Source: Halopseudomonas phragmitis
GTDB lineage: Bacteria; Pseudomonadota; Gammaproteobacteria; Pseudomonadales; Pseudomonadaceae
Direction: 5' to 3'
NCBI RefSeq assembly: GCF_002056295.1
Contig: NZ_CP020100.1
Coordinates: 1,511,501 to 1,575,500 of the forward strand
DNA length: 64,000 nucleotides
Part shown: positions 39,873 to 49,822 of the stretch, piece after piece
Position numbering within the stretch: the first letter of the stretch is position 1
How the letters are laid out: each line of letters begins with the position of its first letter
Notes under the pieces: model-generated
The model's database searches: none
What the model was told of the DNA's origin: nothing
The model's input: the letters and a program-made list of their open reading frames with translations, nothing else
Position numbers and translations under genes: made by a program

Positions 39873-40973
39873 ATGAAACGCCGTACACAGATGACGTTGA
39901 TCAGTCTTGGGATGAGCGCTGCATTGGCTGTTCAGGCGGCCGACTACCGGATCGAGACCGTCGCTCAAGGGCTGAACCACCCTTGGTCGCTGGCGTTTCT
40001 GCCGGATGGGCGGATGCTGGTGACCGAACGCACCGGGCAACTGCGTCTGATCGATGCCCAGGGCAATCTGCAGGCCGAACCGCTGAGCGGTGTGCCGGAG
40101 GTCTATGTCGAGCGCCAGGCCGGGCTGTTCGAGGTGGCGCTTGACCCCGAGTTCGCCGAAAACCAGCGGCTGTTTCTCAGCTATGCCTGCGGCACTGAAA
40201 GCGCCAACAATACCTGTTTGGCCAGTGCGCGGCTGACCGACACCGGATTGGAGCAGGTCAATGAGCTCTTTCGTGCCGAATTCGCCAAGCGCGGTGGTGC
40301 CCATTATGGTGGGCGGATCGCTTTCCTGCCTGACCACACCCTGATCCTGACCTTGGGTGATGCCTTTATCCACCGCGAAGAAGCGCAGAATCCGGCCAAT
40401 CATCTGGGAGCCATTGTGCGTCTGCACCGCGACGGCTCAGTGCCTGAGGATAACCCCTTCGTTGGCCAGGAGGGTGCCCGCCCGGAGCTTTACAGCATTG
40501 GCCATCGCAATGTTCAGGGGCTGGTCTGGGATGCAGAGCAGCAGCGCTTGCTGGCCCATGAGCATGGTCCGCGCGGTGGTGATGAGCTGAACCTGATTGA
40601 GCCGGGGCTCAACTATGGCTGGCCAAAGATCACCTATGGTGTGGATTACAGTGGTGCGGTAATCAGCCCCTATACCGAGATGGATGGCATGCAGCAGCCA
40701 CTGGTGCAGTGGACGCCATCAATCGCCCCCTCCGGGATGACACTGTATCGCGGCGAGCAATTTCCTGCCTGGGAGGGAAATCTGCTGATTGGCGCCCTGG
40801 CCGGGCAGCATGTGCGTCGGGTGGTACTGGAAGGTAATCAGGTGACTGAGCAGGAGTCGCTGTTCGGTGAGCTGGGTGTGCGTATTCGTGATGTACGTAC
40901 CGCTGCTGATGGTTCGCTGTATCTGCTGACCGACAGCCCGCAAGGGCAGGTGCTGCGGGTCAGCGCGCCTTAA
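39873..40973 (+). CDS. yliI: PQQ-dependent aldose sugar dehydrogenase (YliI-like)
   Basis: This 366-residue secreted protein is of the soluble glucose/sorbosone dehydrogenase type, a six-bladed propeller that can use PQQ to oxidise aldoses in the periplasm. A signal peptide ends near LAVQA. Family phrases are GLNHPWSLAFLPDGRMLVTERTGQLRL, AGLFEVALDPEFAENQRLFLSYA, HYGGRIAFLPD, YSIGHRNVQGLVWD, and HEHGPRGGDELNLIEPGLNYGWPKITYG. It is close in size to E. coli YliI. Its 3' end overlaps the convergent diguanylate cyclase gene by 14 bases. No PQQ synthesis genes are in the window, so cofactor supply is not shown. Confidence 0.9.
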   Translation: MKRRTQMTLISLGMSAALAVQAADYRIETVAQGLNHPWSLAFLPDGRMLVTERTGQLRLIDAQGNLQAEPLSGVPEVYVERQAGLFEVALDPEFAENQRLFLSYACGTESANNTCLASARLTDTGLEQVNELFRAEFAKRGGAHYGGRIAFLPDHTLILTLGDAFIHREEAQNPANHLGAIVRLHRDGSVPEDNPFVGQEGARPELYSIGHRNVQGLVWDAEQQRLLAHEHGPRGGDELNLIEPGLNYGWPKITYGVDYSGAVISPYTEMDGMQQPLVQWTPSIAPSGMTLYRGEQFPAWEGNLLIGALAGQHVRRVVLEGNQVTEQESLFGELGVRIRDVRTAADGSLYLLTDSPQGQVLRVSAP

Positions 40974-42900
40974 CGTCGGCTTTTTCAGCGGCGCTCTGGT
41001 TGCTCAATGTGGCATCGGCGTAGAGCTGGATGCCGCTGCGGCCACTGCGCTTGCGTTGGTACATGGCCTGATCGGCATAGCGCATCAGTGTTTCGGCGTC
41101 TGGCCAGTGGCCGTCGCTAAGGCTGATGCCTATGCTGGCTCCAACATTGATCTGGCCATGCTCGATATCGATCGGCAGGCTCAATGCTTCCTCCAGGCGC
41201 TCTCCCAGTCTCAGGGCGTCTTCCTGATCCTGAATACCTTCACTGACCAGAATGAATTCGTCGCCACCGAGCCGGGCGATCAGGTCAGCTTCGCGCGCGC
41301 AATCCTTGAGCCGTTGGGCCACCTGGCACAAGACCTGATCACCACTTTCGTGCCCGAGCTGATCGTTGATGGCTTTGAAGTCATTCAAATCGATCAGCAC
41401 CAGCGCCAGTAGTTCCTTGTGGCGCTGGGTTCGCTGCAGCGCCTGGTGCAGATGATTTGCCAGGGCCGAGCGGTTGGCCAGCCTGGTCAGGGGATCTTGC
41501 ATGGCCAGTTCGGCCAGACGAGCGTTGGCTGCCTCCAGCGCCTGGGTGCGCTCGGCAACGCGCTGCTCCAGTACCCGCTCCTGTTGTTGCAGGGCCTTGA
41601 CTACCTGCTTCTGGGCGGCCAGCGCCGAGCTTTGGGCCAGTTCCTTCTGCCGCTTGAGCTCATTGAAGCGTGCTGCCAGCCCCAGTGACAACAACAGCAT
41701 TTCCAGCGCCGAGCCGACCTGCATGGCATAGACGGTGACGAAGTTGGAGGGGATCAGGCCGAAATTGCGCAGGGCCAACATGCTGGCGCCGATCAACAGC
41801 ATCAGCCAGGCCAGGACGAAGATGCCGGCACCGGGAACCCTTTGCAGCATGCAACTCAGGCCGCAGGCGAACAACAGGGCGGAAACTAACAGACCTGCCA
41901 TCGACATCAGTTGCAGCGCGGTCTGGACCGGAACCACCAGATTGAGCAGGGTGATACTGGCGGCCAGGGTGGCGGCAATGGTTAGTACCTGGTGCCAGCG
42001 CGGTGCCCATCGGGCGGTATTGAGAAAAGCCTGGGCAAACAGCAAGGCGATGGTCGACGCGAACGTCAGGCTGACCGGCAACACCCGGTTTCCGGGTTCG
42101 CCGCTGTTGGGCCACAGATAATGCGGGCCAAGACCGTTGATGGCCATGGCGCCTGCAGCGAAGCTGAAAACAAACAGCACGTAGAGCAGGAAAGAACGCT
42201 CGCGCAAAACCATGAACAGCAACAGGTTGTAACCGCCCAGAGCCAGCAGCATGCCAAAGTAGATGGCCAGAATCACATAGCTGGTGTTGCTTTGAAGGCG
42301 GAAGGCTTCGGCTTGCCACAGCGAGCCATCCAGGGTCATGCTGCCTTCGGAGCGGACCCGCAATAGCACCAGGCGCTGCTCGCCGGGTTCCAGGCGCAGC
42401 TTGAAGATCGGGGTGCGGTGCGGAAAGTCGCGCTCGGCGTAACGGGGCACATCGCCGGCGAGCTGTGTTTCCAGGCCGCTTGGACCATGGCTGTAGAAGT
42501 GGATCTGGTCGAGTGACGGATAGTTCAGCTCAAGCACCCAGTCGGTGCCGTACAGCGCTTCGGAGCTTAGGCTCAGGGCCAGCCATACTGTGTCGCGGGT
42601 ATAGCCGAAATTAATGTCGCGGCGTTCGGTGATGCTGTGGAAGTGTTCGAGCTGGGCCAGCGCCTGGTCATGGTCCAGGTTCTCGCTGTCGCGCAGGTAG
42701 CGGATATGCGCTTTGAGGTTGATGCGGCTTTCGCTGCCATCGACCACCAGCGGTGCTGGCTCCATTGTCCGGGCTTGCAGGCCCAGGGCAGGCAGTGCAA
42801 ATAGCACAAACAGCCATAGCAGGCTTGTGGTGATGCGCCAGGCTTCCTGCGGCGCTTGCAAAACACGGGGCCACTCAGCGTGGCTGTCGATTGAACTCAT
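40960..42900 (-). CDS. Diguanylate cyclase with 7TMR-DISM sensor
   Basis: This 646-residue protein likely makes cyclic di-GMP in response to a periplasmic ligand. A first hydrophobic segment leads to a periplasmic domain of the 7TMR-DISMED2 type (RINLKAHIRYLRDSENLDHDQALAQLE onward). Seven membrane helices follow, then a coiled coil (LEQRVAERTQALEAANARLAELAMQDPLT) and a C-terminal GGDEF domain with the intact motif RLGGDEF. READ five residues upstream is an RxxD inhibitory I-site. I start at the ATG at 42900; a GTG at 42939 is in frame but has no ribosome-binding site. The 3' end overlaps the sugar dehydrogenase gene. Confidence 0.92.
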   Translation of the reverse strand: MSSIDSHAEWPRVLQAPQEAWRITTSLLWLFVLFALPALGLQARTMEPAPLVVDGSESRINLKAHIRYLRDSENLDHDQALAQLEHFHSITERRDINFGYTRDTVWLALSLSSEALYGTDWVLELNYPSLDQIHFYSHGPSGLETQLAGDVPRYAERDFPHRTPIFKLRLEPGEQRLVLLRVRSEGSMTLDGSLWQAEAFRLQSNTSYVILAIYFGMLLALGGYNLLLFMVLRERSFLLYVLFVFSFAAGAMAINGLGPHYLWPNSGEPGNRVLPVSLTFASTIALLFAQAFLNTARWAPRWHQVLTIAATLAASITLLNLVVPVQTALQLMSMAGLLVSALLFACGLSCMLQRVPGAGIFVLAWLMLLIGASMLALRNFGLIPSNFVTVYAMQVGSALEMLLLSLGLAARFNELKRQKELAQSSALAAQKQVVKALQQQERVLEQRVAERTQALEAANARLAELAMQDPLTRLANRSALANHLHQALQRTQRHKELLALVLIDLNDFKAINDQLGHESGDQVLCQVAQRLKDCAREADLIARLGGDEFILVSEGIQDQEDALRLGERLEEALSLPIDIEHGQINVGASIGISLSDGHWPDAETLMRYADQAMYQRKRSGRSGIQLYADATLSNQSAAEKADVKAR

Positions 42901-43100
42901 ATGGCCTGTGCAGCTTGCATCCCTGGAAACTACTGCCACTACCCGCCAAGCGCGAGCTCAACCGAGCTCCCGGTCAGGTGAGTGTTGGGTGATTGGCAGA
43001 CTGATGGCTTGACTATAGGTGGCACAATGGCTGCTCGTCAAACCACTTGGTGGGCATCCGCTGTGGAGCCGACCAAAGGCAAGCGCCGGCCCTAGGGCCT

Positions 43101-44954
43101 TTACAGCGGCCAGATCCACAGCAACATGGGGATGCTGACCAGCACCACGATGATCTCCATTGGCAGCCCCAGGCGCCAGTAGTCGCTGAAGCGAAATCCC
43201 CCCGGCCCGAGGATCAGGGTGTTGTTCTGATGGCCGATAGGGGTCAGAAATGCGCAGGAGGCACCGATGGCCACTGCCATCAGGAAGCTGTCCGGGTTGA
43301 CCCCCAGCTGACTGGCCACGCTCAAGGCGATCGGGCACATGACGGCCGCCGTGGCGGCGTTGTTCATGAAGTCGGACAGGGTCATGGTGACTATCAGTAC
43401 CAGGGCCAGGGCGATGACCGGGCTACCCTGAGCCAGGTGTTCGAGCAGAGTCTTGGCCAGCAGGTCGGCTGCGCCGGTGTGAGCCATGGCCGCGGCCAGC
43501 GGTAGCAGGGCGCCGAGCAGCACGATGATTGGCCAGTCGATGGCGTCATACACGCGGCGCAGCGGCAACACGCCGGTGAGCATGTAGCCGAGCACTCCGG
43601 CGGTGAAGGCCAAGGCGGCCGGGAGCAGGCCGAAGGCGGCCAGGGCGATGGCGCCGAGCATGATGCCAATCGCGGTCAGGGCTTTGCGCCGGTTGGGAAT
43701 CAGTATGCTGCGCTGGGCCAGCGGAATGCAGCCGTATTCACTGGCGAAGCCGCTGATGGCGTCGGTTGGGCCCTGCATCAACAGCACATCGCCGGCGGCC
43801 AGTTCGGTCCAGCGCAGCCGCCGAATCGAGCGATGACCTTGGCGCGAGATGGCCAGTAGGTTGATGCCGAAGCGGGTGCGGATCTGTACGTCGCTGGCGC
43901 TGCGCCCGAGCAACAGCGAACTGGGCTGGACCACCAGTTCCTGCAAGGCGATTTCTTCATGGCGTTTGGGCTTGCCCGATTCGGGCGCCGAGTCGTCGGC
44001 GGACTCGGGTTCAGGGTTGGGGCGGGCTTGAGCATCGTTGTTGTCCGGGTCTTCGGCCTCCGGCGGTACAGCTTCTTCGAGCTTGAGGCCGAGCCGGGTT
44101 AGAACCGTGCCGAGCCCTTCGGGGTCGGCCTCGATAACCAGAATGTCATCGACCCGCAGAGTCCGGCTGGAGTAGGGCGCGGTGACCCGGAAGTCGTTGC
44201 GTACCATGCCGACGATCTGGGCGTCGACTTCGTCCAGCCATTGCTCGACTTCACCGAGGGTCTTGCCGACCGCCTTGCTGTCGGCGCTGATGTGCACTTC
44301 AGTCAGGTAGGTGCCGGTGTCAAAGCTGGCTGCATCGCTTTGCGGGCGGTGGGGGACCAGCCAGCGGGCACCAATCACCGCGAACAGGACGCCGACCAAG
44401 GCTACCGCCACCCCGACCGGGGAAAAGTCGAACATGGCGAAGCCGGTGCCGGTCTGTTCGGCCCTGAACCCGGCGACAATCAAATTGGGTGGGGTGCCGA
44501 TCAGGGTGGTCATGCCACCAAGGATGGTGCCGAAGGCCAGGGGCATCAGCACCTTGCCAGGCGGGATGCCCTGACGCTGGGCCAGTTGCATGGCGATCGG
44601 CATCAGCAAGGCCATGGCGCCGACATTGTTCATAAAGGCCGAGAGCAGCGCGCCGAGCAGGGTCAGGGCAGCGCAGCCGAGCAGCACGCCGCCATTCTTG
44701 GGCAATACCCGCTGGGCCATGGCCTCGACGGCGCCGGTGGTCTGCAGGCCCTGACTGAGGATCAGGACTGCCGCGACCGTGATCACGGCCGGGTGAGCAA
44801 AGCCGTTGAATGCCTGTTCGCTGGGAGTCAGGCCGCTCAGTACACAGGCCAGCAACGCCGCCAGCGCCACTACATCATGTCGCAACCGGCCTGAGAGAAA
44901 CAGGGCAACAGTGATGCCGAGAATGGCAAATACCAATAGCTGATCCAGGTTCAT
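43101..44954 (-). CDS. SLC13-family transporter with TrkA-C domains
   Basis: This 617-residue protein is a sodium-coupled anion transporter of the DASS/SLC13 group with cytoplasmic TrkA-C (RCK_C) domains in the middle, as in SAC1-like permeases. Hydrophobic helices fill residues 1-195 and 400-617. The motifs MNNVGAMALLMPIA, GGMTTLIGTPPNLIVAG and, in the second half, MNNAATAAVMCPIA are typical. Between the two TrkA-C parts is an acidic, Glu-, Asp- and Pro-rich linker (about 280-318). Sulfate and dicarboxylates are both possible substrates; sequence alone does not decide. CAAGGAG precedes the ATG. Confidence 0.88.
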   Translation of the reverse strand: MNLDQLLVFAILGITVALFLSGRLRHDVVALAALLACVLSGLTPSEQAFNGFAHPAVITVAAVLILSQGLQTTGAVEAMAQRVLPKNGGVLLGCAALTLLGALLSAFMNNVGAMALLMPIAMQLAQRQGIPPGKVLMPLAFGTILGGMTTLIGTPPNLIVAGFRAEQTGTGFAMFDFSPVGVAVALVGVLFAVIGARWLVPHRPQSDAASFDTGTYLTEVHISADSKAVGKTLGEVEQWLDEVDAQIVGMVRNDFRVTAPYSSRTLRVDDILVIEADPEGLGTVLTRLGLKLEEAVPPEAEDPDNNDAQARPNPEPESADDSAPESGKPKRHEEIALQELVVQPSSLLLGRSASDVQIRTRFGINLLAISRQGHRSIRRLRWTELAAGDVLLMQGPTDAISGFASEYGCIPLAQRSILIPNRRKALTAIGIMLGAIALAAFGLLPAALAFTAGVLGYMLTGVLPLRRVYDAIDWPIIVLLGALLPLAAAMAHTGAADLLAKTLLEHLAQGSPVIALALVLIVTMTLSDFMNNAATAAVMCPIALSVASQLGVNPDSFLMAVAIGASCAFLTPIGHQNNTLILGPGGFRFSDYWRLGLPMEIIVVLVSIPMLLWIWPL

Positions 44955-44998
44955 CCTTGCTCCTTGTCTGGCCTTGGCAGGCTATCGCTGATAGGGCC

Positions 44999-46378
44999 TC
45001 AGAGCAGTCTTACCTTGAAGCGACGGCCTTTGATCTTGCCGGCTTCCAGGCTTTGTAACGCAGTTTTGGCCAAATCCCAGCGGATTGCCACCAGAGCCTG
45101 GAAGTCGCTGATGCTGATCTTGCCGATGGCGTCGGCCGGCAGGCCGGCCTCGCCGGTCAGCGCACCCAACAGGTCACCGGGGCGGACCTTGTCCTTGCGT
45201 CCGCCGGCAATCGCCAGGGTCCGCATGGGCGCGAGCAGGGGGCTATCGAGGTAATCCGGCAGGCGTTCCAGTGGTTGCCAGTCCAGCGGTGCGCCAAGCT
45301 GTTCTTCTATCGCCCGGGCCCGGCCGAGTTCGCGCGCGGCCACCAGGCTCAGGGCCAGCCCCGGTTGGCCAGCCCGGCCGCTACGACCAATACGGTGGGT
45401 ATGCACGGCCGGGTCGGGTGACAGCTCGACATTGATCACTGCCGCTACGCCTTCGACGTCGATCCCTCGGGCGGCCACATCGGTGGCTACCAGTACGCTG
45501 CAGCTTTGATTGGCGAACAGAGCCAGAACCTGATCGCGTTCGCGTTGTTCGAGATCGCCATGCAGTGCCAGGGCGCTGACCCGGTTGGCGTTCAGCAGAC
45601 TTTCCAGTTCCTGGCACTGCTGGCGGGTTTGGCAAAAGGCGATACAGGGTTGCGGGCGCTCGGCGGCCAGCAGCCGCAGTACCGCCGGCAAACGCTGCTC
45701 GGCTGTCACTTCATAGAACCGCTGGGTGATGGAAGGAGAGCTGGTTTCGGAGGCGACTTCCACCCGCTTGGGGGCGCGTAGAAAACGGGCGGTCAGGCTA
45801 TCGATTCCGGCTGGGTAGGTGGCCGAGAACAGCAGGGTCTGACGTCTGGGCGAGGCATAGCCGATGATGCTGGCGATGCTGTCGTAAAAGCCCATGTCGA
45901 GCATCCGGTCGGCCTCGTCCAGCACCAGGCAGTTCAGACCGGACAGTGAGAGCGTTCCACGTTGCAAGTGGTCGAGTACCCGGCCAGGCGTGCCTACAAC
46001 AATGTGAGCGCCCTGCTCCAGTGAAGCGACTTGCGGGCCGAACGGGGTACCGCCGCAGAGGCTGATGATCTTGATGTTGGGCAGCCCACGGGCCAGGGTC
46101 CGCAGACTGCTGGCGACCTGACCGGCGAGCTCACGGGTGGGGGCCAGTACCAGTGCCTGGCAGCCGAAAAACGCCGGATTGATTGGGGCCAGTAAACCAA
46201 TACCGAATGCGGCGGTCTTGCCGCTGCCGGTGCGCGACTGTGCGATCAGATCGTGACCGGCGAGAATCTCCGGCAGTGCTGCCGCCTGAATCGGCGTCAT
46301 GCTCTGATAACCCAGTTGTTCCAGAGTCTCGAGCAGGGCGGCTGGGAGGTTTAGGCTGGCAAAAGTGGTGGCGGTCAC
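44999..46378 (-). CDS. dbpA: ATP-dependent RNA helicase DbpA
   Basis: DbpA is a DEAD-box helicase that acts in large ribosomal subunit assembly by binding hairpin 92 of 23S rRNA. The 459-residue protein has the Q-motif GYQSMTPIQAAALP, Walker A QSRTGSGKT near residues 47-55, [29 protein letters not shown], and VATDVAARGIDVEGVAAVINVELSPD with HRIGRSGRAG. The last 75 residues form the RNA-binding domain typical of DbpA (VRPGDLLGALTGEAGLPADAIGKISISDFQALVAI). It begins with GTG at 46378 and lacks a strong ribosome-binding site. RhlE, also in this window, has a different tail. Confidence 0.95.
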   Translation of the reverse strand: MTATTFASLNLPAALLETLEQLGYQSMTPIQAAALPEILAGHDLIAQSRTGSGKTAAFGIGLLAPINPAFFGCQALVLAPTRELAGQVASSLRTLARGLPNIKIISLCGGTPFGPQVASLEQGAHIVVGTPGRVLDHLQRGTLSLSGLNCLVLDEADRMLDMGFYDSIASIIGYASPRRQTLLFSATYPAGIDSLTARFLRAPKRVEVASETSSPSITQRFYEVTAEQRLPAVLRLLAAERPQPCIAFCQTRQQCQELESLLNANRVSALALHGDLEQRERDQVLALFANQSCSVLVATDVAARGIDVEGVAAVINVELSPDPAVHTHRIGRSGRAGQPGLALSLVAARELGRARAIEEQLGAPLDWQPLERLPDYLDSPLLAPMRTLAIAGGRKDKVRPGDLLGALTGEAGLPADAIGKISISDFQALVAIRWDLAKTALQSLEAGKIKGRRFKVRLL

Positions 46379-46437
46379 GGCAGTGCTCGGTCTGGATGCG
46401 GGCGTCCAGTGTAGCAGATGCCATGCGCTGGGACGGC

Positions 46438-47403
46438 TCAGGTGTCGTCGGAGGTGTGCAGGGTGGTCCGATTGCGGCCTGCTTGCTTGGATTGGTAGAG
46501 GGCGCTATCGGCGGCCGCCACCAGGTCGAAGGCTGAGCTCATCTCTTCACTGAACTGGGCTACACCCAGGCTTATTGTGAAGCTCACTCGTTGCTCGAGG
46601 TGCTCCACGATCAAGCGCTCCATGGCCTGGCGCAGGCGCTCGGCGAGTTGGGCGGCGCCTTGCAGCGAAGTGTCTGGCAGTAGCAGCACGAACTCCTCGC
46701 CACCGTAGCGTCCGGCATAATCGGTTTCACGGGCATGCTCGCGGATCACCCGCGCGGCTTCACGGATGACCTCGTCACCAGTCTGGTGGCCGTGGTTATC
46801 GTTGATTGGCTTGAAGTTGTCGATATCGAACATCACCAGGCTGGCGGGTGTCTCGTAACGCTGATAGCGGGCGAATTCACGCTCCAGACTCTGTTCCCAG
46901 TAGCGTCGGTTGAGCAGGCCAGTCATGCCGTCACGGTGGGCTTGCTCACGCAACTGCAGGTTGGCTGCTTCGAGTTGGCGTTTGTTGAGGGCGATGCCGG
47001 TGACATCGTAGATGATCAGGCAGACATGGTCGGCTTCGCCGCGCGGGTTGCGCAGCGGCATGATGGTGACATTCTGGTACATTGCATCGGCCAGCCCGGT
47101 GATGGGTTGATAGCTGTTGAAACGTATCAGATACGGTCGTTGCTCCCAGATGGTGAAAGCGCGGGTGCCAAGCAAAACAGCTGTTTCCAGCTTGCGAGAG
47201 AACCAGTCTTGATCTATCTCGGGGAACAGCTCGAATAGCGAGCGCTGTGCGGCCTCGGCAGAGCTCAGTCCAGAGTGATTTTCCATGAAACTGTTCCAGA
47301 CCTCGATCCGGTAATCCCGGTCGAGCACGACAACACCTACATCGATGCTCTGGACGATATCCAGCAGCCAGTGGAGTTCGTTGATGTCAAACTGCGCGGC
47401 CAT
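46438..47403 (-). CDS. PAS-GGDEF diguanylate cyclase
   Basis: This 321-residue soluble protein has an N-terminal PAS sensor (about residues 8-135; SIDVGVVVLDRDYRIEVWNSFMENHSGL) and a GGDEF domain from about residue 152. The active motif reads RYGGEEF, and RETD five residues upstream is an RxxD I-site, so it probably makes and is inhibited by cyclic di-GMP. A short helix between the two (NKRQLEAANLQLREQAH) suits signal relay. It lies 19 bases after a CheC-like response regulator gene on the same strand, so the two likely form one signalling unit. Confidence 0.92.
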   Translation of the reverse strand: MAAQFDINELHWLLDIVQSIDVGVVVLDRDYRIEVWNSFMENHSGLSSAEAAQRSLFELFPEIDQDWFSRKLETAVLLGTRAFTIWEQRPYLIRFNSYQPITGLADAMYQNVTIMPLRNPRGEADHVCLIIYDVTGIALNKRQLEAANLQLREQAHRDGMTGLLNRRYWEQSLEREFARYQRYETPASLVMFDIDNFKPINDNHGHQTGDEVIREAARVIREHARETDYAGRYGGEEFVLLLPDTSLQGAAQLAERLRQAMERLIVEHLEQRVSFTISLGVAQFSEEMSSAFDLVAAADSALYQSKQAGRNRTTLHTSDDT

Positions 47404-47422
47404 GGCAGGGGTCCCGTTGAGC

Positions 47423-48427
47423 TCAGTTGATCATGAAGTCGAGCTGTTCGCGCAGACGCGGTACCGAATCTTCGGTGAACAGCAGCAGCAGGTCGAAGTG
47501 GATATCGAGATCTTCCAGTCCATAGCTGATTTCCACTGCCAGGGTGCGCTTCCAGCGGCGCTGGTTGATACGGATCAGTTCTTCAACTGGGCAATGCTGG
47601 CCTAACACCATCGGATGTCCCTGGGACAGGCTGATGTTGAGCTGCTCGGACAGTCCGTTGAGGCAGGCGCCAACAATGATAGTGGCAAGATCCAGTAGCA
47701 TTTCCAGGTGAGCGGTCTCGTCATTGGCAGTATTGAGCAGGCGGGCGACATCCTCGATTTGCGCATCGTGAAAGATCAGCAGGGCCTCGCCTGCTACGCC
47801 GCCGCCAATATAGCCCTGGCAGATGGCCGATAACTGCTCTCCACGCTGGGCGTCAGCCAGAGCCATATGCAGTTCACCAACTTCGAGGATGTTGACGTTG
47901 GGAATCGGCAGTTTGATGAAAACACCGAGTACCCGGCCCAGCAGTTCGGCGGCACGACCCATGGCGATGTTGGCGATTTCCCGGAAGGCATCACGGAACG
48001 ACACGCTGGGCAGCTCAGGCAGCGGCTCGTTGCTGGCCGCGGGCACTTCGGCCAACGCGACATTGACCCCAAGGTTGTTCAGCGCATCGGCCAGGTGCTG
48101 GGGGTCGGCCGGTTTCTTGATAAAGGCCCGGGCGCCTAGGGCCTTGGCCCGGCGTATCGCCTCCTCCTGAATGTCACCGGATACGACAATGACTTCGGCA
48201 TGCAGGCCTTCCTGGCGCAGCTGGCTGAGTACTCCGAAGCCGTCGAGTTCGGGCATGGTCAGGTCGAGCAGGACGATCTGGCCTGAACCTTCGCGGATGG
48301 CCTTGAGTCCTTCGAGGCCGTTGGCCGCCTGGGTGATCCGGAACGGCCAGTTGGCCGGCAGAGCACGAATGAGCTGCTTACGAGCCATATTTGAGTCATC
48401 ACATACCAGCAGAGGAATGGCGCTCAC
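47423..48427 (-). CDS. Response regulator with CheC-like domain
   Basis: This 334-residue protein pairs a receiver domain (residues 1-120) with a CheC/CheX-like domain (about 150-334). The receiver has the acidic pair Asp 10-Asp 11, the phospho-acceptor Asp 55 in LLDLTMPELDG and a conserved lysine in AFIKKP. The first CheC helix retains the Glu-x-x-Asn pattern in FREIANIAMGRAAELL; the matching second helix (LLDLATIIVGACLNGL) has lost it. It may be a phosphatase or adaptor in chemosensory or c-di-GMP signalling. A GTG start at 48427 with AAGGA upstream gives the receiver its normal N-terminus. Confidence 0.85.
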   Translation of the reverse strand: MSAIPLLVCDDSNMARKQLIRALPANWPFRITQAANGLEGLKAIREGSGQIVLLDLTMPELDGFGVLSQLRQEGLHAEVIVVSGDIQEEAIRRAKALGARAFIKKPADPQHLADALNNLGVNVALAEVPAASNEPLPELPSVSFRDAFREIANIAMGRAAELLGRVLGVFIKLPIPNVNILEVGELHMALADAQRGEQLSAICQGYIGGGVAGEALLIFHDAQIEDVARLLNTANDETAHLEMLLDLATIIVGACLNGLSEQLNISLSQGHPMVLGQHCPVEELIRINQRRWKRTLAVEISYGLEDLDIHFDLLLLFTEDSVPRLREQLDFMIN

Positions 48428-48665
48428 TTCAGGTGTCCTTGTTCCCGGGCCTAAGGGTGGCAAAAAAATGGCGGCAGAATTACGGCAAATGGCCATTAGT
48501 CCTGGCGGCTGCAAGCATGACAATATATTGACCTGTTGAGAAGGGATTCGCGCGTATTGCCGGACACTTTTCGACTGATGGCAGGACATTCCGGTTTTTG
48601 CTGATACGCTTGAGGTCAGGGACTCATTCAGTGCCAGCCAGACTGGTTACAAGGAGTGCTTGACG

Positions 48666-49715
48666 ATGGAACACACTGAGACCGGTCAGCAGCACTTTCG
48701 ATCTGTCCGCAGAGCGTTGCTGGTATTGATTTTTTTCTGCGGGTTGTATTTCGGGCTGTCCAATACCGCGCATGGCGCACGCTTGCTGGGCGCACTGGAG
48801 CTGTTCTACGCTGGCTTCGCTTTGTTAATGCTCTGGATTGCTGAACGTACCCGTTACTTGAGGGCCTGGTTGCTGGCCTTCCTGATTCCTTTTTTCATGA
48901 TCATGATCCTGGCCATGACGCTACCCAGCTCGTCGCGGACGATCTTTGCCTGGATTCAGGCGGTGCCGATCATCAGCTACATGTTGCTCGGGCTCAAGGC
49001 TGGTTTTTGGATGACGCTGGGTTTTGTGCCGCTGGGTGTGCTGGCGTTCAAGTACCGACTGCTGATGGAGGGCGAGCCGAGGGTGTTCATTGCACTGACC
49101 AATCTGGCCGTGAGCAGTCTGGCGATTGCAATACTGGCACATGTCTACGAACGCAGCCGGACCGAAAATGAAAAGCGCCTTTCAGAGCAGGCCAGGACGG
49201 ATCCGCTGACCGGCTTGGCCAATCGGTTCAAATTGCGCGAGGTGTTCGAGCGTGAGACTGCCCATGCCATGCGCAACGGTAGCCCCTTGTCACTGATCAT
49301 GCTGGATATCGACCACTTCAAGCGTATCAACGATACCTTTGGTCACGATATCGGTGATCAGGCCTTGTGCCATTTGGCGGCATTGCTGGCTGAACCCCGT
49401 CGCGAGGTCGATCTGCCTTGCCGACTTGGCGGTGAAGAGTTCGCCATTTTGCTGCCGGGGGCTAGTCTGGTAGCGGCGACTGAGCTGGCCGACAAGTTGC
49501 GTGAGCAATTGCAGGATCGGCCTCTGCCACTGGCGGACCAGGATCTGGGATTTAGCTTCAGTGCCGGGGTCGCGACTCTGGGGGATGACGGCGACGATCT
49601 GGATGCGCTGTTGCAAAGTGCCGATTGGCGGATGTACCAGGCCAAACACCAAGGCCGCAATCAGGTGGTTGCCTCTGGCCGGCAGGCGCCGGAGATGGAG
49701 TCCATGGATGGCTGA
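48666..49715 (+). CDS. Membrane-bound GGDEF diguanylate cyclase
   Basis: This 349-residue inner-membrane protein has about six hydrophobic helices in residues 15-165, a short coiled region (YERSRTENEKRLSEQAR) and a GGDEF domain (residues about 175-340). The motif reads RLGGEEF and the RxxD I-site is REVD. The N-terminal membrane part is unlike a known named sensor to me. I start at the ATG at 48666, with AAGGAG 9 bases before it; a TTG six bases earlier is too close. It is divergent from the CheC-like response regulator gene, with a 238-base gap that probably holds both promoters. Confidence 0.9.
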   Translation: MEHTETGQQHFRSVRRALLVLIFFCGLYFGLSNTAHGARLLGALELFYAGFALLMLWIAERTRYLRAWLLAFLIPFFMIMILAMTLPSSSRTIFAWIQAVPIISYMLLGLKAGFWMTLGFVPLGVLAFKYRLLMEGEPRVFIALTNLAVSSLAIAILAHVYERSRTENEKRLSEQARTDPLTGLANRFKLREVFERETAHAMRNGSPLSLIMLDIDHFKRINDTFGHDIGDQALCHLAALLAEPRREVDLPCRLGGEEFAILLPGASLVAATELADKLREQLQDRPLPLADQDLGFSFSAGVATLGDDGDDLDALLQSADWRMYQAKHQGRNQVVASGRQAPEMESMDG

Positions 49716-49822
49716 TACTGAATGTTCTGAATATAAAACATTGTGTAAATTTAATTGAATCCTTAGGGCTGGCTTCTACACTGGTGAGTAAGAATGTGTG
49801 GCGCTGTTGAGGAGTGAACATC

